Under the pieces are notes generated by a model. The model was not told the origin of the DNA and searched no databases. It was given only the letters and a program-made list of their open reading frames with translations. Shown here one piece after another: positions 61,079-64,000 of a stretch of DNA of 64,000 bases. The stretch lies in contig NZ_LFZV01000001.1 in the NCBI RefSeq assembly GCF_001183965.1, forward strand, positions 445,287-509,286. The letters run 5' to 3'. This stretch comes from Bacillus sp. FJAT-27916. GTDB lineage: Bacteria; Bacillota; Bacilli; Bacillales; Pradoshiaceae. The position numbers and the translations under genes were made by a program. Numbering within the stretch: position 1 is the first letter of the stretch; every line of letters begins with the position of its first letter.

Positions 61079-63424
61079 TCATCTTAATTCATATAAGTTA
61101 TTAGGAACATCTTTGATAAATGGACTTGGCTCTCCGCATGAGAGAAGGTGGAGCTCATGCATCGCACGCGTACAGGCTGTATAGAATAAGTTCCGTTCTT
61201 GTTCACGATAGTATTGATCCTTCGATGCATTAAAGATAATAACTGCATCGAATTCAATCCCTTTTGCCAAATAGGCTGGAAGAATGAGAATGCCCTTTGT
61301 GAAGCTGTAAATGGATTTGTCCATCAGTTGAACGAATTCAATCCCTTTTAACCTTTCAAAGGCCATATCCGCCTCGTATTGTGTTTTGCATATAATAGCG
61401 ATGGTTTGGTGTCCAGCCTCCTGCAGGCTCTTTAGCAGCTGAGTGATCAGCTTAAAGGATGCATCAATGTCGGTTCGTTGATAGAGGACAGGTAGCATTC
61501 CATTTCGATTGAAGGGCTGAATCTGAATATCACCTAGAATGGCACTGGTGAAGTCAATGATTTGGCGTGTGGAACGATAGCTCTTCAATAAGATAATTCT
61601 TTCCGTTTCGTCGGCTGGGTAAAGTTCCTCTGACAGCAGTGTCGGTGCTCCGTAGGAATGGGCGTAAATGGCTTGATTCATATCTCCTAATATCGTCATG
61701 CGCCCATTTGGAAAGAGCCGGTGAATGACTTCGAGCTGGAAGGCAGAGTAATCTTGTGCTTCATCAATGAAAAGGTAGCGAATCAGTCTGTTTGTTCTCA
61801 CCCCTTCAAGCTCTTCTTTAAAGTATAGATACGGAGCAGCATCTTCATATGGAAGGCGATTTTGACCTGTTTCCTTAAGGGTAATTCCGCCAATCTCTCC
61901 CCAGTTGGCTGGAATAGAAGCTTCCATTTTCAGCTGTTCGGCAATATTTTCCTGAAACAAGTCTTTGTACATCTTCTTGACATTCAAGAAACGGAATTGC
62001 TTAACGGCTATTCGAATCGGCTTGAAGTATTTATGGGTAACCTTTTTGGCCAGCTCTTGCTGTTCCCTGTCAAAATCATCAAATGTCTCCTCTGTATAGG
62101 ATTTCCTTTTGTGCAAAAACTGGAAGGTTTTGGTGTAGTCTGCTGTATCCAGAAGCTCAATCTCCTCCTCTACCCATTCGGAACGGCGCTCCAATTTTTC
62201 GATTTTGTACAGCTCCTTTAGAAGCCAGTCCTTTACAAACTCTAGGCGGTTTTGGATGGAGAGCGATGGATCAAGGGAATAAAAATAGTCAGCTATAGCA
62301 GAAGACGTTATCAGTGTCTTCTTACGCAAATTGATATTTCTGAACTGAAGCCCGGCATGGCTGAGAGATTGGATATATTGGTCAAGCAGTGCCTTAAATT
62401 CCAGTGTGTTTTTGTAGCGGATGGCTTCAAGTCTAGCCTCGTAGAAATCATCATCTTCCTCATGCAGGACGTATTCCATTTGCTCAAACGGGTCGCTGAC
62501 TTCATAGTCGTCCCCAATCATTTTCGCCATGTAATCAAAGAAGGTAACCTGCTGCATATTGTCTTCTCCGAGTGATGGAAGAACAGTGGCTGTGTAGCTG
62601 CTAAATAGCGGGTTAGGGGAAAAGAGCAGGATATTATCAGCCTTAATCTCATGAACATGCCGGTATAGAAGGAAGGCAACCCTTTGCAGGGCGGCGGACG
62701 TCTTGCCGCTGCCGGCTGCCCCTTGAACGACAAGGTAGCGCTTTTTGTCATTTCGAATCAACGTATTTTGTTCCTTTTGGATGGTGGCAACAATATTCTT
62801 CATCTGGCTATCTGCATTTTTGCCAAGCACTTCCTTCAGAATTTCATCCCCAATTGTAATGCCTGTATCGAACATGCTTTTCAGCTGTCCACCCTTAATA
62901 ATGTATTGCCTTTTCTGCTCCATTTCTCCTTCGATGATGCCGCCAGGTGTTTCATACTGAGCAGGTCCGGGCGAATAGTCATAATAAATGCTTGAGATTG
63001 GTGCCCGCCAGTCATAAATAAGGAAATTCTCCTTCGCATCATCCATCAATGATGAAATGCCGAGGTAGACAATATCAGTGATTGGTTCTCCTTCTTCGTG
63101 AAAATCAACACGTCCAAAATAAGGAGAATCCTTGAGGAGATTCAATGTCTTCAGCTGTCTGCTCATATGGCCGTGTGCCCGTTCACGTTCGGACAAGAGC
63201 TCTGCCTGCTGGCGGATACTCGCCAGTGTTTCCACAGCGTCCTCCGGGTCGTCAATATTAACGGTTACGTCGTCCCAGAAGGTTTGGCGGATCTCTGTTA
63301 CATCCTGTCTGATTCCCCCCTGTGAATTTCTCACAGACTCAGCTCTTTTCTCTATTAAGGAAACGATATCTGCTAATCTGGCTTTTTCGGCCTGCAGCGC
63401 TTCGTTTAAATCAGCTTTGTTCAT
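61079..63424 (-). CDS. helD: HelD-type UvrD/Rep-family DNA helicase associated with RNA polymerase
   Basis: 781 residues from MNKADLNEALQAEKARLADI, after CTGGAGGGG; an in-frame codon at 63463 lacks a site. The N-terminus is coiled coil and reaches toward RNA polymerase. Walker A GAAGSGKTSAALQR is near 230-243. Walker B FIDEAQDYSAFQLEVIHRL, then LGDMNQAIYAHSYG and LLKSYRSTRQI are helicase motifs IV-V. C-terminal LPAYLAKGIEFDAVIIF and YTACTRAMHELHLL end the superfamily 1 core. It recycles stalled polymerase in Bacilli. Confidence 0.93.
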   Translation of the reverse strand: MNKADLNEALQAEKARLADIVSLIEKRAESVRNSQGGIRQDVTEIRQTFWDDVTVNIDDPEDAVETLASIRQQAELLSERERAHGHMSRQLKTLNLLKDSPYFGRVDFHEEGEPITDIVYLGISSLMDDAKENFLIYDWRAPISSIYYDYSPGPAQYETPGGIIEGEMEQKRQYIIKGGQLKSMFDTGITIGDEILKEVLGKNADSQMKNIVATIQKEQNTLIRNDKKRYLVVQGAAGSGKTSAALQRVAFLLYRHVHEIKADNILLFSPNPLFSSYTATVLPSLGEDNMQQVTFFDYMAKMIGDDYEVSDPFEQMEYVLHEEDDDFYEARLEAIRYKNTLEFKALLDQYIQSLSHAGLQFRNINLRKKTLITSSAIADYFYSLDPSLSIQNRLEFVKDWLLKELYKIEKLERRSEWVEEEIELLDTADYTKTFQFLHKRKSYTEETFDDFDREQQELAKKVTHKYFKPIRIAVKQFRFLNVKKMYKDLFQENIAEQLKMEASIPANWGEIGGITLKETGQNRLPYEDAAPYLYFKEELEGVRTNRLIRYLFIDEAQDYSAFQLEVIHRLFPNGRMTILGDMNQAIYAHSYGAPTLLSEELYPADETERIILLKSYRSTRQIIDFTSAILGDIQIQPFNRNGMLPVLYQRTDIDASFKLITQLLKSLQEAGHQTIAIICKTQYEADMAFERLKGIEFVQLMDKSIYSFTKGILILPAYLAKGIEFDAVIIFNASKDQYYREQERNLFYTACTRAMHELHLLSCGEPSPFIKDVPNNLYELR

Positions 63425-63582
63425 ATGGGACCCCTCCAGAAATATAAAATAAACATGAAACAATATTTCACAGTAATCACCGTTATTTGATTCGTATTTT
63501 ATAGTTTGTTAAAATTAAATATTGTTATTCAAATCCTGCCAATGACTGGCATTTGGTTTTCTAGAAAGAAGGTAAGAGGATA

Positions 63583-64000
63583 ATGGAAACAAAAACGTGT
63601 AATGAATCCAGAGTAGTAAAAACAAGCCGAATCTTTCCGAGTGATGTAAATGATCATAACACATTATTTGGCGGAAAACTTATGAGTGATATTGATATGA
63701 CAGCTTCTATCTCGGCGACGCGGCATTGTCGGAACGCTGTTGTAACGGCTTCTACCGACTCTGTCGATTTCTTAGCTCCTATCTCTCCGGAGGATTCTGT
63801 CTGCTTGGAGTCCTATGTGAGCTGGACAGGGAATAGTTCCATGGAAGTGTTCGTTAAGGTCACTGCCGAGCATTTAATGACAGGTGAACGCAAAATAGCT
63901 GCCACAGCCTTCTTGACATTTGTTGCGATGGATGAGAGCGGAAAGCCGACACGGGTGCCAAAAGTCATTCCGGAAACGGAAGAAGAAAAGAAATTGAACG
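63583..64000 (+). CDS. Acyl-CoA thioesterase, hotdog fold (YkhA-like), 3' end missing
   Basis: The ORF runs off the window; 139 codons are visible from ATG 63583 after AGAAGGTAAGAGG. The hotdog core reads SRIFPSDVNDHNTLFGGKLM near 14-33, TASTDSVDFLAPI near 55-67, with a second strand set ATAFLTFVAMDESGKP near 106-121. The HNTLFGG and SVDFLAP motifs match the YciA/YkhA acyl-CoA thioesterases that hydrolyse medium- to long-chain acyl-CoA. Complete proteins are about 160-175 residues, so little is missing. Confidence 0.9.
   Translation, partial: METKTCNESRVVKTSRIFPSDVNDHNTLFGGKLMSDIDMTASISATRHCRNAVVTASTDSVDFLAPISPEDSVCLESYVSWTGNSSMEVFVKVTAEHLMTGERKIAATAFLTFVAMDESGKPTRVPKVIPETEEEKKLN

Noticed and set aside
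1-64000. Insertion sequences, prophage, integrons, tRNA or rRNA genes
   Set aside because: No transposase-like or integrase ORF, terminal inverted repeats, phage structural genes, tRNA cloverleaf or rRNA sequence was recognised.

Overview
The window looks like chromosome of a low-G+C, spore-forming Gram-positive bacterium of the Bacillaceae. Supporting signs are strong AGGAGG-type ribosome sites, frequent TTG/GTG starts, T-tailed hairpin terminators, and characteristic genes: an AbrB/Abh regulator, a YkuS-family protein, a KinB-like sporulation kinase, pdxST with a divergent MocR-type regulator, an HtrA/HtrB protease, a CYP152 peroxygenase, HelD and YdbS/YdbT-like PH proteins. I could not fix the genus. 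No rRNA, tRNA, transposase, prophage or CRISPR array was seen.

Layout. 1-3.4 kb: end of a CitB/DcuR-type response regulator gene, then a tripartite tricarboxylate transporter (tctCBA). 3.4-8 kb: MIP18-type Fe-S assembly protein, M24 peptidase-like protein, DUF4236 protein, small membrane protein and a broken glyoxalase-fold gene. 8-13.3 kb: TetR regulator divergent from an ABC ATPase and a giant FtsX permease with a coiled-coil insert of about 475 residues; a perfect palindrome lies between them. 13.3-17 kb: MFS exporter, FCD-type GntR regulator, FtsW/RodA protein. 17-28 kb: YgbA-family protein, DegV and a divergent TetR, SMP-30 lactonase, a Cys-rich YtxH protein, YdbS/YdbT pair, GlcNAc/glucose-type PTS permease, P450, DUF4272 protein.

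28-37.7 kb is a 2-oxoglutarate module: a DASS-family di/tricarboxylate transporter, odhA (E1), odhB (E2), a DcuS/CitA-type sensor kinase with its CitB-type regulator, and a dihydrolipoamide dehydrogenase (E3). Candidate CcpA cre-like sites precede the transporter and E3 genes, and a related site precedes tctC. Uptake, sensing and oxidation of the same kind of substrate therefore sit side by side.

37.8-46.5 kb: RsgA-type GTPase, a self-contained unit encoding a predicted 22-residue peptide, a glutamine-type ABC transporter behind a long structured leader, murB, and an OpuA-type glycine betaine transporter with fused permease and binding protein. 46.6-52.6 kb: a 21-bp-periodic repeat array, pdxST/pdxR, adenine deaminase, abrB-like gene, ykuS. 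53-64 kb: MacB/FtsX-type ABC transporter followed by an OmpR-type two-component system, HtrA-like protease, KinB-like kinase, HelD, and a truncated acyl-CoA thioesterase gene.

The less explained material is mainly noncoding or very small: the glutamine-transporter leader, the 22-codon transcript, the repeat array, candidate operators, and small or unusual proteins. I did not find an obviously new multi-gene defence or biosynthetic system. All assignments rest on reading motifs and context; no database search was possible.
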